Of a stretch of 64,000 bases of DNA, positions 16,816-27,233 are shown piece after piece. The notes below the pieces were generated by a model. It was not told the origin of the DNA, did no database searches, and worked only from the letters and a program-made list of their open reading frames with translations. Location of the stretch: assembly GCF_905120475.1 (NCBI RefSeq), contig NZ_CAJHOE010000001.1, positions 857,932 through 921,931 of the forward strand, given 5' to 3'. The stretch is from Campylobacter suis. Lineage in GTDB: Bacteria > Campylobacterota > Campylobacteria > Campylobacterales > Campylobacteraceae. The first letter of the stretch is position 1, and every line of letters starts with the position of its first letter. A program made the position numbers and the translations under genes.

Positions 16816-16821
16816 ATTATA
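16816..16821 (-). promoter_or_regulatory. -10 box upstream of hexose-phosphate mutase gene
   Basis: A perfect TATAAT on the minus strand lies 43 bases before the ATG at 16773, in an otherwise gene-free 141-base gap between groEL and the mutase gene. No clear -35 is seen, as is usual in Campylobacter. Confidence 0.55.
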
Positions 16822-16882
16822 GAGTAATTGCAGTTAAAATTTTATTAAAAATATAGATATTTTTATGTGTGCGTTAAGAAGG

Positions 16883-16906
16883 TTGCCCCATTTTAAAACG
16901 GGGCAA
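16883..16906 (-). terminator. Terminator hairpin after groEL
   Basis: TTGCCCC and GGGGCAA pair around a TTTTAAAA core, 9 bases beyond the groEL stop. The hairpin is followed by a short pyrimidine-rich stretch and not by a long T run. Confidence 0.65.
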
Positions 16907-16914
16907 ATTTGGGC

Positions 16915-18558
<1,644 letters not shown>

Positions 18559-18566
18559 TTATAAAT

Positions 18567-18827
18567 TTATTTTATTACACCTAAAACATCATCGATACTT
18601 AGCACTAAATACGCCTTATCATCAAGAGTTACTTCAGTGCCACCATACTTTGCAAATACAACGCTATCGCCTACTTTTACGCCCTCTGCTTCGGCGCCAA
18701 CAGCCAAAACCTTGCCACTTAAAGGTTTTTCTTTAGCATTGTCGGGTATAATAATACCTGAAGCTGTGGTTTTAGTCTCTTCCACACGCTCAACAAGAAC
18801 GCGTTTGCCTAATGGTTGAAAGTTCAT
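18567..18827 (-). CDS. groS: Co-chaperonin GroES
   Basis: This 86-residue heptameric lid protein works with GroEL. Conserved segments are [15 protein letters not shown], the mobile loop [17 protein letters not shown] and [14 protein letters not shown]. An AAGGAAG ribosome site precedes the ATG. It is the first gene of the groES-groEL operon, and its leader contains the CIRCE operator, so heat-shock control by HrcA is expected. Confidence 0.99.
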   Translation of the reverse strand: MNFQPLGKRVLVERVEETKTTASGIIIPDNAKEKPLSGKVLAVGAEAEGVKVGDSVVFAKYGGTEVTLDDKAYLVLSIDDVLGVIK

Positions 18828-18854
18828 TTTTCTTCCTTTTGGTTTAAGTTATTT

Positions 18855-18881
18855 TTAGCACTCTTTATTTTTGAGTGATGA
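18855..18881 (-). promoter_or_regulatory. CIRCE operator (HrcA binding site) of groESL
   Basis: TTAGCACTC, nine spacer bases, then GAGTGATGA. The left arm matches the CIRCE consensus exactly and the right arm matches 7 of 9 positions (consensus GAGTGCTAA). The spacer has the canonical length. It sits immediately downstream of the -10 of the groES promoter, where bound HrcA would block transcription. HrcA control of groESL is known in Campylobacter. Confidence 0.88.
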
Positions 18882-18882
18882 A

Positions 18883-18911
18883 ATACTATCATTTTTTTGT
18901 ATAAAAGTCAA
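18883..18911 (-). promoter_or_regulatory. Sigma-70 promoter of groESL
   Basis: On the minus strand, TTGACT (18906-18911) and TAGTAT (18883-18888) are separated by exactly 17 bases. This is an unusually complete promoter for a Campylobacter-like genome, and it directly abuts the CIRCE site. Confidence 0.75.
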
Positions 18912-18995
18912 TATTTTATATAAAATTTTTAGATAACTTTAGTCAATTAGGCTCAATATTAATGATACGATAAACTAAATTTAAAGGATAACAAT

Positions 18996-21560
18996 ATGAA
19001 AATTTTAACCTATATTCTCGCATGTTTCGCAGTGATTATATGCGCGATATATCTTACACTTTTTACCAGCTTTGGTAACTCATTTTTAATAAGCTATGTT
19101 GAAAAAACCATAAAAGAAAAAAGTGGTTTTGATGTAAAATTTGCAAAATTCCAGCTAAATTTAAGCGAGTTAAATCTTATAGCTACGATAAATGATGAAA
19201 TTTTGGTTCAAACTGGCGGAAAATTCTCACTTTTTAGCCAAAAAATGGACCTAAACTATACAATAAGCGCAAACGATCTAAAAACAGCTGGTCTAAGCCT
19301 AACAAAACCTATCGGTATAAAGGGTCAAATTCGTGGTAAACTTAGCGACTTTGACACAAATGGAGCTGGAGAAATTCTAGGCTCGCACCTTAGCTTTTTA
19401 GCAAACATTAAAGACTATAAGCCACTCACGCTTGCGCTAGATGCAAGAAAATTTAGCCTATCTGAGATTTTAGCCCTAGCCAAACAACCTGAATACCTTA
19501 GTGGGTCTGTTGATGTGCTTGCCAACATCAAAGAAAATAACTCAAAGCCTGATGGAAACGCAACCATAACGCTATCTAACGCAAAAACAAATAATGCACT
19601 TTTACAAAGAGATTTCAACATAACACTACCAGCAAATTTTACCATCTTAGCAAACTCAAAAGCTAATATAAACGGCGATGAAGTAACCGCACTAACTCAA
19701 ATTTCAACACCCATAGCAAAAGCGAATGCAAACCAAACACACTATAATATCGCAACAAAAGAGCTAAAAACAGACCTAAATATAGACATTGCAGACCTTG
19801 CAAAGCTTGAGCCTATAATAAAGCAAAAGCTATCAGGCTCACTCGCAGCAAAAGTTGATATAGCCACCAAAGACAATAAACTAACACTGCTAAATGCCAT
19901 CATAAATGGTCTTGGCGGCAATATCCAAGCCAACCTAAATGACACAACACTAAACGCAAAGATAAATGCTATAAAACTTGATGAGATACTAAAGTTAGCC
20001 GCTCAACCAGCCCTTGCTAACGCCACCATAAACGGAGTTGCAAGCATAGATAATATAAACGATAACAAAAATATGGCTGGTAAAATTTATCTCAAAACTG
20101 ACGCCGGCAAGCTCAATCAAAATGGCTTTAAAGAGCTTGGAATAACCATGCCAAGCGGGGTAAATTTTGGGCTTGATATAAATGCTGATGTTAAAAATTC
20201 AGTGGCAAATTTTAGCGCAAATTTACTTAGCTCTTTGCTAAATATAAAAAACTTAAACGGCAGTTATAATATCGAAAACAAAGGGGGCAATGCTGAGTTC
20301 TTACTTGATGTAAGCGATTTAGCTAAATTTGAAAGTCTAGTAGGTGCAAGGCTTAGCGGAGCAGTAAATTTAAAAGCACAAACAAATATAAAAGATAATA
20401 CCTTAAGCACTCTAAAGCTTGATGGAAAGGCACTTGGCGGAGATGTAAAGGCTGAGATGATAGAGCAAAAACTTATCGCAGAACTAGCAAATTTAAATTT
20501 AAAAGACCTATTTTTGCTAGTTGGGCAGCAACCACTTGCAAACGCAAACATAAATCTAAATGCAAAGCTAGACCCTCTTGATATGAAAAATCTAAACGGA
20601 ACCGCTACAATAGAGCTAAAAAATGGCGAAATTTACGAAGCTCAAGCTAGTAAAATTCTTGAAAAACCTATACCAAAAGATATTAACTTTAACGGCAAAA
20701 TAGATACAAACATCCAAAAAAGTGTGGCAAATTTTAGTGGCGAACTTCTAAGTTCGCTAGCAAATCTAACAAACATAAAAGGAAGCTACGACTTAAATAG
20801 CAACAATGCAAATGCTACCTTAAACGCGACTATAAATGAGCTAAACAAGCTTAAATTTCTCACACAAACCCCACTTTTTGGAAGTCTTGAGCTTGTGGCA
20901 CAAGTTCAAAAAAATGGAGAAAATTTAAGCGCAAAAGTAACCTCGCAAAATCTTGCAAATGGCAAGCTTGATGCGATATTTAAGGATGAAAAGCTAAAGG
21001 CAAATTTAGACAACTTTGACTTTAAAGGTCTTAGCGACCTACTTGGCTACTCACATTTTTACTCAGGTGTAGGAAATGCGGAGCTAAACTACAGCACCAA
21101 AAATGAAAATGGCAACTTTGACATAACCATAAAAGAGGGTAAGCTCGTTGCAAACGACTTTACAAAAGCTGTAAAAACACTAACACAACGAGATATAACA
21201 AGTGAAATTTACAAAGATGGCTTTGTTCGTGGAAACATCGCAAAGACTCTTATTACATTTGATGCACAGATGCAAGCACAAAGAAGCGATATAAACGCTA
21301 CTAAAGCCATGCTAAATACCGCAACTTCAGCCATAAATATCCCGCTTGATTTTCGCTATGAAAAAACAGATGCCAAAATCAACATCACAGGCACAACAAA
21401 AGAGCCAAAATACACTGTTAGTTCAGAGTATATAAAGGGTAAAATTTCAAAAGAAGTTGGCAGATTTTTAGATAAGCAGTTTGGTAATGATAGCAATCAA
21501 AGCGAACAAAACACACAAAAAGATGCTGTCAAGGGGCTTTTAAAGGGGTTATTCAATTAA
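18996..21560 (+). CDS. AsmA-like repetitive periplasmic protein
   Basis: An 854-residue protein with one N-terminal membrane helix (about residues 4-25). The rest is a long, Asn/Leu/Lys-rich region that looks like stacked beta strands in the periplasm. This architecture recalls the AsmA/TamB/YhdP group of bridge-like proteins that move lipids or assist outer-membrane assembly, but I see no domain that fixes the family. Three internal repeats of about 174 residues start near 19790 (ADLAKLEPIIKQKLSGSL), 20315 (SDLAKFESLVGARLSGAV) and 20835 (NELNKLKFLTQTPLFGSL); the first two also contain NGLGGN/KALGGD, and repeats of VANFS-x2-LLSSL are seen. The C-terminus is amphipathic (DAVKGLLKGLFN). An AAAGGA site precedes the ATG. 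It is transcribed alone, divergently from groES. Confidence 0.65.
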   Translation: MKILTYILACFAVIICAIYLTLFTSFGNSFLISYVEKTIKEKSGFDVKFAKFQLNLSELNLIATINDEILVQTGGKFSLFSQKMDLNYTISANDLKTAGLSLTKPIGIKGQIRGKLSDFDTNGAGEILGSHLSFLANIKDYKPLTLALDARKFSLSEILALAKQPEYLSGSVDVLANIKENNSKPDGNATITLSNAKTNNALLQRDFNITLPANFTILANSKANINGDEVTALTQISTPIAKANANQTHYNIATKELKTDLNIDIADLAKLEPIIKQKLSGSLAAKVDIATKDNKLTLLNAIINGLGGNIQANLNDTTLNAKINAIKLDEILKLAAQPALANATINGVASIDNINDNKNMAGKIYLKTDAGKLNQNGFKELGITMPSGVNFGLDINADVKNSVANFSANLLSSLLNIKNLNGSYNIENKGGNAEFLLDVSDLAKFESLVGARLSGAVNLKAQTNIKDNTLSTLKLDGKALGGDVKAEMIEQKLIAELANLNLKDLFLLVGQQPLANANINLNAKLDPLDMKNLNGTATIELKNGEIYEAQASKILEKPIPKDINFNGKIDTNIQKSVANFSGELLSSLANLTNIKGSYDLNSNNANATLNATINELNKLKFLTQTPLFGSLELVAQVQKNGENLSAKVTSQNLANGKLDAIFKDEKLKANLDNFDFKGLSDLLGYSHFYSGVGNAELNYSTKNENGNFDITIKEGKLVANDFTKAVKTLTQRDITSEIYKDGFVRGNIAKTLITFDAQMQAQRSDINATKAMLNTATSAINIPLDFRYEKTDAKINITGTTKEPKYTVSSEYIKGKISKEVGRFLDKQFGNDSNQSEQNTQKDAVKGLLKGLFN

Positions 21561-21666
21561 GACAACAAAGCAAGGGCTACAACGAAGCCTTTGCTAAAAT
21601 TAAAAGCAAAAATTTATATTAATTTTAGTATCATACGGCAATCAAAACATCTTAAAAGGTCGCTTC

Positions 21667-22929
21667 TTGTATAGAGTTTTACTAAATATATGTCTGGCTG
21701 ATATACCTAAAGATAGGCTTTTATCTTGGCAACAATGTGCTTTAATGCCAAAATTTGAATACAAATTTCAAACCATAAAAAGTGCAGATAAGATCGCAAG
21801 TATAGTACCTGACACACATCAGTATCTAGTTATCGCTCACGCTAAAAGCAAAATTTCACTAAAAACGATAAAAGAGCGAATGAGCAAAGATGACATTTTT
21901 ATAGTTTATGCAAATAACACGAATGAAATTTTATCTGAAATTTTAGCCATAGCCGACGATATTTGGCTCTCAGGCTCACTAGAGCTTGATAAATTTCGAT
22001 TTGAAAAAACTCTATCTTTAATCTATGAGCGCAAAGAGGCATGGCAAACCTCTACATGGCTTCAAGCAACTATAAACACACTACCTGATATGATATGGTT
22101 TAAAAGCTATTACGGTCTTCACCTAGAAGTTAATGACTCATTTTGCGCTGCTGTTAATAAAACAAAATCAGACATCAAAGGCAAAGACCACTACTACATC
22201 TGGGATATACCAAAAGAGGTATATAAACAAACTGATTATGTTTGCGTACAAACCGAAGATGATGTCATAGCAGCTAGAAAAACGGTGCTTTTTGACGAAG
22301 AGGTCATGAAGGCAGATGGAAATTTATGTAAGCTAAAAACATATAAAACACCGATATTTGATGGCGATACGATTATCGGGACAGTTGGTGTTGCGCGCGA
22401 TGTAACAAAAGAATTTGAGTACCTACAGCGGATCGAGCGCCTAGCTCATTACGACCAACTCACAGGACTTGCCAATCGCAACCAACTTGACCTTTTCTTA
22501 CGCAAGCTTCAAACCTCTTATATGAGCATAGCTTGTATTGATCTTGATTATTTTAAACAGATAAACGACACATACGGTCATCATGCTGGAGATGAAGTGC
22601 TTGTACTTGCTGCAAAACTTATACAAGAGCTTTTCCCAGACGCACTAAATGCAAGAATGGGTGGCGATGAGTTTATCTGCATATTTACCGACAAGTCTGA
22701 CATAAAAAATACATCTAAACGCATACAAAAACTAATAGATAAATTTAGCCAAGAGTGCGACAAAGAGCCTAAATTTCAAGGACTTTCTATGAGTGTTGGC
22801 ATAGCCGAAGGCAAGCCATTCCACGGCTCATTTGATATGTTGCTCCAAAGGGCTGACGATGCACTTTACAGGGCCAAAAAAAGCGGTCGTGGAAAATTTT
22901 ATTTAATAAAAAGGCAAGACAACGAGTAG
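21667..22929 (+). CDS. PAS-GGDEF diguanylate cyclase
   Basis: This 420-residue soluble signalling protein is predicted to make cyclic di-GMP. Residues about 1-125 resemble a degenerate receiver-like N-terminal domain. A PAS domain follows at about 130-250 (INTLPDMIWFKSYYGLHLEVND through GTVGVARDVTKEFEYL). A GGDEF domain occupies about 255-415 with YDQLTGLANR, IDLDYFKQINDTYGH and an intact catalytic GGDEF at 332-336. No RxxD inhibitory site is visible before the active-site loop, so product inhibition is probably absent. There are no membrane helices. The start is a TTG at 21667 with AAAGGT upstream; the first ATG in frame lies well inside the protein. The gene is monocistronic and ends in a shared hairpin with the convergent terC gene. 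Confidence 0.87.
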   Translation: MYRVLLNICLADIPKDRLLSWQQCALMPKFEYKFQTIKSADKIASIVPDTHQYLVIAHAKSKISLKTIKERMSKDDIFIVYANNTNEILSEILAIADDIWLSGSLELDKFRFEKTLSLIYERKEAWQTSTWLQATINTLPDMIWFKSYYGLHLEVNDSFCAAVNKTKSDIKGKDHYYIWDIPKEVYKQTDYVCVQTEDDVIAARKTVLFDEEVMKADGNLCKLKTYKTPIFDGDTIIGTVGVARDVTKEFEYLQRIERLAHYDQLTGLANRNQLDLFLRKLQTSYMSIACIDLDYFKQINDTYGHHAGDEVLVLAAKLIQELFPDALNARMGGDEFICIFTDKSDIKNTSKRIQKLIDKFSQECDKEPKFQGLSMSVGIAEGKPFHGSFDMLLQRADDALYRAKKSGRGKFYLIKRQDNE

Positions 22930-22949
22930 TAAGCCTTAGCTTACTACTC
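22924..22949. terminator. Shared hairpin between convergent genes
   Basis: An 11-base perfect inverted repeat, GAGTAGTAAGC/GCTTACTACTC with a four-base loop, overlaps the stop codons of both the diguanylate cyclase and terC genes. Neither side has a strong T run, so it may act as a bidirectional transcript-end hairpin more than as a strict intrinsic terminator. Confidence 0.6.
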
Positions 22950-23921
22950 CTTTGGCTTAAATATAAGACTAGCCAAAACTCCACAAGAAAGCACTCCAAG
23001 CACTATACTAAGACTAGCGCCTGCTGAAATTTCAAACCCAAATCCAAAAATATGACTCATCGCACTCATAAATAACTTAAATGCGATGAAAAATAAAAGC
23101 ACTATAACAGCCTTTTCAAGATGAACTAGATAGTTTTTAAGCGCCTCAAGCACAAAATATAGCGATCTTAGCCCAAGAACAGCAAACATCATCGCAGAAT
23201 AAACTATAAGCGGCTCTTTTGAGATGGCAATGACCGCTGGAACGCTATCAAAAGCAAACATCACATCAGTTAGCTCAACCACACAAAGAGCTAAAAATAA
23301 TGGAGTGGCTATAAACGCACCTTTTTTAGCCACACTATCGTTTAAAACCTCTGTAAGATACTTGCGTGTGATAAAAAATTTATGTCCAACAAGCTTTGGA
23401 TACACTGGGAAAAATTTATGTACAGCTCTATAAGCAATGTGTTCAGAGTAGCCCTCGCTTTTTTGACTCTCATCATTTTTTAACATCAAGACCGCTGTAT
23501 AAGCTATGATAACAGTAAAAATAACTTCAACCCAATGGCTAAGTGATAGCAAGGATGTTCCGATAAAGACAAAAACAAGTCGAAAAAATATCGCACCCAA
23601 GACACCGTAGTAAAGAACTCTGTGGCGGTACTTTTCAGGTATATTAAACCATTTAAATATAGCCATCATTACAAAAAGATTATCTATCGACAAAGCCTCT
23701 TCAAGTGCATATCCAGCCAGAAAAAGACTTGCAAATTCTCGCCCTTCAACAACATATAAATATCCAGCAAAGCAAAGCGATACGCTAAGCCAAAAAAGCG
23801 AAAAGAGTGAAGCATTTTTTAAACTTATAGCCTCATCTTTTTTATGAGAAAAAATATCTATAAGCAAGCAAAGTGCTACTACTACTACAAACACCACCAT
23901 CGTTTGTGAAAAATATTGCAT
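22944..23921 (-). CDS. TerC/Alx-family membrane protein
   Basis: A 325-residue integral membrane protein with about nine helices. The TerC core is recognised from EEALSIDNLFVMMAIFKWFN and ELTDVMFAFDSVPAVIAIS; the paired acidic residues within membrane helices are typical of this family. TerC/Alx/MeeF-type proteins are now linked with manganese export and metalation of secreted proteins; older names refer to tellurite resistance. No other ter genes are present, so a metal-homeostasis role is more likely than tellurite resistance. AGGTGG precedes the ATG. It is the last gene of a minus-strand run with the Nudix and mgtE genes, and its pairing with a divalent-cation channel fits a metal-related function. 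Confidence 0.85.
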   Translation of the reverse strand: MQYFSQTMVVFVVVVALCLLIDIFSHKKDEAISLKNASLFSLFWLSVSLCFAGYLYVVEGREFASLFLAGYALEEALSIDNLFVMMAIFKWFNIPEKYRHRVLYYGVLGAIFFRLVFVFIGTSLLSLSHWVEVIFTVIIAYTAVLMLKNDESQKSEGYSEHIAYRAVHKFFPVYPKLVGHKFFITRKYLTEVLNDSVAKKGAFIATPLFLALCVVELTDVMFAFDSVPAVIAISKEPLIVYSAMMFAVLGLRSLYFVLEALKNYLVHLEKAVIVLLFFIAFKLFMSAMSHIFGFGFEISAGASLSIVLGVLSCGVLASLIFKPKE

Positions 23922-23936
23922 AAAACCACCTAAATT

Positions 23937-24530
23937 TTAATCAATCGGGCTAAATTTATCGTTCCACCAAAAATATGCAAAAAGCAACCCAAAGCCCTTT
24001 GGTTTACTCTCATCAAAGATAAACTCCCGCATATTTTGCCTAGGCACAAAGATAAGCTCAATACTCTCATCATCAACACCGCCGCCCTCACCTACTCGCA
24101 TACTCTCATCTATACTTGCATAAAACATCGTTTGCATGTGCCCGCTAAAGCCAAAGCCACCATAAGTTGTGGTTATACGCTCAATGTGCTTTGGTGCGTA
24201 CCCACACTCTTCGATAACCTCCTCATAAGCCGTGCGCTCATCACTCAAGCCCTTATCTTTTAACCCTGCGCAAAGCTCGTAGGTATAGCCATTTTCATTA
24301 AATTTTAACCCTTCATCTTGCTGAGCCAGCCAAACTGCTGGGCGAAACTGTTTAACAAACAAAAACGCATCTTTTTGGGTGTGGTAAAGCAGCGTAGAAA
24401 CACTATTCATAGCTTTTGCACACTCCCAGCTACGCTTTATGCCATTTTGCTTAAAGCGCATTAAAAATGGTTTTAGAAATTTTGGATTATCAAGGGGTAA
24501 AATTTCAAGGTCAGTTATAGTAGTATCCAT
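23937..24530 (-). CDS. Nudix hydrolase, NUDT14/UDP-sugar pyrophosphatase-like
   Basis: This 197-residue soluble Nudix enzyme has its Nudix box around ELCAGLKDKGLSDERTAYEE and VIEECGY. The spacing, the ELCAG opening and the downstream TYGGFGFSGHMQTMFYAS resemble human NUDT14-type enzymes, which hydrolyse UDP-glucose and ADP-ribose, more than MutT. I infer cleavage of a nucleoside-diphosphate sugar, with ADP-ribose as the main alternative. The start at 24530 overlaps the end of mgtE by 16 bases, and terC follows 15 bases after the stop, so it is part of an operon. There is no transmembrane segment. Confidence 0.82.
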   Translation of the reverse strand: MDTTITDLEILPLDNPKFLKPFLMRFKQNGIKRSWECAKAMNSVSTLLYHTQKDAFLFVKQFRPAVWLAQQDEGLKFNENGYTYELCAGLKDKGLSDERTAYEEVIEECGYAPKHIERITTTYGGFGFSGHMQTMFYASIDESMRVGEGGGVDDESIELIFVPRQNMREFIFDESKPKGFGLLFAYFWWNDKFSPID

Positions 24531-25879
24531 TTAGCAAGTCCTAAAAAACAAAAAAATCCAATACTATCAGTAAAGGTTGTAAGCACCACAGAAGAGCCCA
24601 CAGCAGGATCGATGTCAAGGCGTTTTAGTGTAAGTGGTATGATGGTACCAAAAAAACCAGCCAAACATAAATTTATAAGCATACTTAAGGCAATAACCCC
24701 ACCAAGAAGCCAAGCTCCAAACCAAGCCCAAGCAACTAGACCCATAACAATACCAAAGATAATGCCATTTGTAAGCGATATACTTACTTCTCGCTTTAAA
24801 ACATGTTTTGCGTCTTTAAATTCTATCTCTCCAAGGCTTATACGGCGCACAGTAACCGCAAGAGCCTGTGTTCCAGTATTTCCACCCATGGATGCGACTA
24901 TTGGCATTAATATAGCGAGCGCCACATAGCTTGCTATCGCCTCATCAAAAAGCCCAACAATAAACGAACTAATGATAGCTGTGCCTAAATTTATCAGCAA
25001 CCAAAATGCCCTTGCCTTACCAGCCTTTACAAGAGTATCTTCCTCTTCTGCCTCATCACTAACACCAGCCAAGTTATACATCTGCTCAGTAGCACTCTCT
25101 TGGATAAAGTCATGGATATCATCTGCTGTGATACGACCAAGCAAGACACCTTTGCTGTCAATAACTGGTATAACATTTAAGTCATAATCCTCAACAACAC
25201 CTACAACATCTTGTATATAGTCGCTGTCAAATGCCGTGTGTGGCTTAAATTTATCGATGTCGTCATATTTTTGGATATTTTCATCAAGACTTTTTGTAAA
25301 GTCAAACAGTATAAGCTCTTCAAGAGCAACGGCAAATTTTAAAATTTTATCCTTATCTATGATAAAAAGCTGGGAGACATTTTCAAGTTCACCTTCACTC
25401 TTAAGCTCTCTAAGCCTAGCCACCGCATCACCAGTAATCTCATCTCCCGTAGCCCAAAAAAGCTCCGTTTGCATATATGCGCCAGCTTCATCATCATCGT
25501 AGCTTCTAAGGCGCAAAATTTCGCTTTGATCATCTTCATCAAGACTATCAAAAAGCTCTTTAGCCTTCTCTTCATCAATATCTTCAATATATTTTAAAAG
25601 CTCGGTAGCATCGTCACTTTCTAGCTCTTCTAGTGCTTGAACCATCTTTTCGCTAGGCACAGTTTCGATGACATCCTTTAGCATATGCTCAGGAAGTTCT
25701 ATCGCCACATCGCCAAGACTTTCTGGATCAAGACGAGCTAGATAGTCGGCAAATAGCTCCTCATCATGCGCTTTAACAGTTTTTAGATGCTGAGCTAGCT
25801 CATAAGGGGTCAAAATAGCCTGATCCTCATCCTCGATGTGCGTTTGTATAAGCTCTTTTGCTTCGTTTAATTCGACCAT
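24515..25879 (-). CDS. mgtE: MgtE-family magnesium transporter
   Basis: This inner-membrane Mg2+ channel/transporter has 454 residues. The N-terminal superhelical MgtE_N domain covers about residues 40-135 (many Asp/Glu, LYDSLDEDDQ-like repeats). A CBS pair lies at about 140-265 (VIPVIDSKGVLLGRITADDI), and there are five membrane helices in the C-terminal 180 residues. The conserved pore segment MPIVASMGGNTGTQALAVTV is present, including the Mg2+-selective Asn-rich turn. The acidic cytoplasmic part is known in the family to sense Mg2+ and gate the pore. It follows the M23 peptidase gene by eight bases. Confidence 0.95.
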   Translation of the reverse strand: MVELNEAKELIQTHIEDEDQAILTPYELAQHLKTVKAHDEELFADYLARLDPESLGDVAIELPEHMLKDVIETVPSEKMVQALEELESDDATELLKYIEDIDEEKAKELFDSLDEDDQSEILRLRSYDDDEAGAYMQTELFWATGDEITGDAVARLRELKSEGELENVSQLFIIDKDKILKFAVALEELILFDFTKSLDENIQKYDDIDKFKPHTAFDSDYIQDVVGVVEDYDLNVIPVIDSKGVLLGRITADDIHDFIQESATEQMYNLAGVSDEAEEEDTLVKAGKARAFWLLINLGTAIISSFIVGLFDEAIASYVALAILMPIVASMGGNTGTQALAVTVRRISLGEIEFKDAKHVLKREVSISLTNGIIFGIVMGLVAWAWFGAWLLGGVIALSMLINLCLAGFFGTIIPLTLKRLDIDPAVGSSVVLTTFTDSIGFFCFLGLAKWILL

Positions 25880-25887
25880 TTTTATCC

Positions 25888-27066
25888 TTAAAATTCGACC
25901 TTAACTACATCTGGAAAAGTTTCCGCCTTTTGCAAGATCTTGCCACTATCAAGGGCTTTTTTTATCAAAGCATTGTTTTTATCAACTATACCTTTAAATA
26001 CCGCAGTCTCTTTCTTATCCATAGCTGGTTTTACAACTTTTAGCATGCTTTCAGGGTTTATGGGCTTATTATTTATATAAAGACCAAAATGCAAATGAGG
26101 ACCCGTGCTCATACCCGAACTACCAACAAAAGCTACATGCGTACCCTGCTTTACCTTTTTACCAACAGAAATTCCCTTTGCAAAACCATTTAAATGAGCA
26201 TAAAGTGTCTCGTAGCCACCTGCGTGAGAGATGATTAAAGTCTTACCGTAGCCGTTTTTATTGCCAACAAATTTTACAACTCCATCTCCAGCCGAGCGTA
26301 TAGGTGTACCACGCGGAGCACCGTAATCAACTCCAAGATGTGCCCTATAGCGTCTTAATACAGGATGATAGCGTTTTAGCGTAAAACCAGATGTGATACG
26401 AGCATTTGAGATGGGTCTGGTTAAGAAAAATTTATCGCTTTGCTTGCCATTTTTATCATAAAATTTATTCTCATATTTATAAACTTTATAACTTTTATTG
26501 CCAGTCTCAAACGATGCTGAATGTATCTCAGGAGTACCAAAAACTCGACCCATGCGTATCTTTTGCGAATAAACTATAACAGCCTTATCACCTTTTTGTA
26601 CCTTATTAAAATTTATCTTTTTTTCGCTCTTAAAAGCATCCCTAAAAGCAAAGGCAAGCCCGATAGAGCCAGTACTTTCATGTATATCTTGAGTTACTGA
26701 ACGAGTTATCTCTACAACATCTACCCTATCCTCGCTTTGATAAGCTATTGGCACGAACTCAAGCCTAAATATATCCTCGCTATCCCTAAAAATGTGAATT
26801 TGAAGCTCATCACTTACGGGTATTAAAATTTGTGAAACTTCGCCATTTTTTCTGTGTAGTATCTGGTATTTAGTACCTGCCACAATCTCAGCGGCTAGCT
26901 CTTTATCCTCTTGCGGGAGTGAGTAAAAAAGTGAAACTGGGATGGAGTTTTTTTCAAAAAAACGCAGTAAAGATACGCCACTTTCCCAGCTTTCTTCGCT
27001 AACACTTGGTTTTAACGCATATAAATTGATAAATAATATCGAAAAAACCAGCAAAATTCGAAGCAT
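25888..27066 (-). CDS. M23 peptidoglycan endopeptidase, Csd3-like
   Basis: A secreted zinc peptidase that cuts peptidoglycan crosslinks. The start at 27066 is chosen because an AAGG site precedes it and because it gives a clean signal peptide (MLRILLVFSILFINLYALKP); a TTG at 27132 in the same frame lacks a ribosome site. The mature protein has two LytM-preceding domains (about residues 20-250) and a C-terminal LytM domain with HLGVDYGAPRGTP and GPHLHFGLYINNKPINP, carrying the His/Asp and HxH zinc ligands. The length of 392 residues and domain order fit Helicobacter Csd3/HdpA and its Campylobacter counterpart, which shape the helical cell. That specific assignment is inference; M23 endopeptidase is firm. 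It leads an operon with mgtE, Nudix and terC. Confidence 0.85.
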   Translation of the reverse strand: MLRILLVFSILFINLYALKPSVSEESWESGVSLLRFFEKNSIPVSLFYSLPQEDKELAAEIVAGTKYQILHRKNGEVSQILIPVSDELQIHIFRDSEDIFRLEFVPIAYQSEDRVDVVEITRSVTQDIHESTGSIGLAFAFRDAFKSEKKINFNKVQKGDKAVIVYSQKIRMGRVFGTPEIHSASFETGNKSYKVYKYENKFYDKNGKQSDKFFLTRPISNARITSGFTLKRYHPVLRRYRAHLGVDYGAPRGTPIRSAGDGVVKFVGNKNGYGKTLIISHAGGYETLYAHLNGFAKGISVGKKVKQGTHVAFVGSSGMSTGPHLHFGLYINNKPINPESMLKVVKPAMDKKETAVFKGIVDKNNALIKKALDSGKILQKAETFPDVVKVEF

Positions 27067-27199
27067 CAGCAGCCTTTTTGAAAATTTTATGCGGTATTTT
27101 ACAAAAAAATTACTTATATTTTTATATATCAAGTTAAACTAATACTTTTTATATCAAAAATAATACTTTGGTTTTGCAAAAAATAAAGCTTTTTTAGGC

Positions 27200-27205
27200 T
27201 ATAAT
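27200..27205 (+). promoter_or_regulatory. -10 box for PgbA-like gene
   Basis: TATAAT in the divergent region between the M23 peptidase and PgbA-like genes, 28 bases before the TTG start, with a CAGGAGA ribosome site in between. Confidence 0.6.
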
Positions 27206-27233
27206 CTGAGCAAAAATTTCACAGGAGATAAAT

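Noticed and set aside
22944..23921. Tellurite resistance determinant
   Set aside because: TerC-family proteins occur widely without ter operons; no terA, B, D, E or Z gene is nearby.
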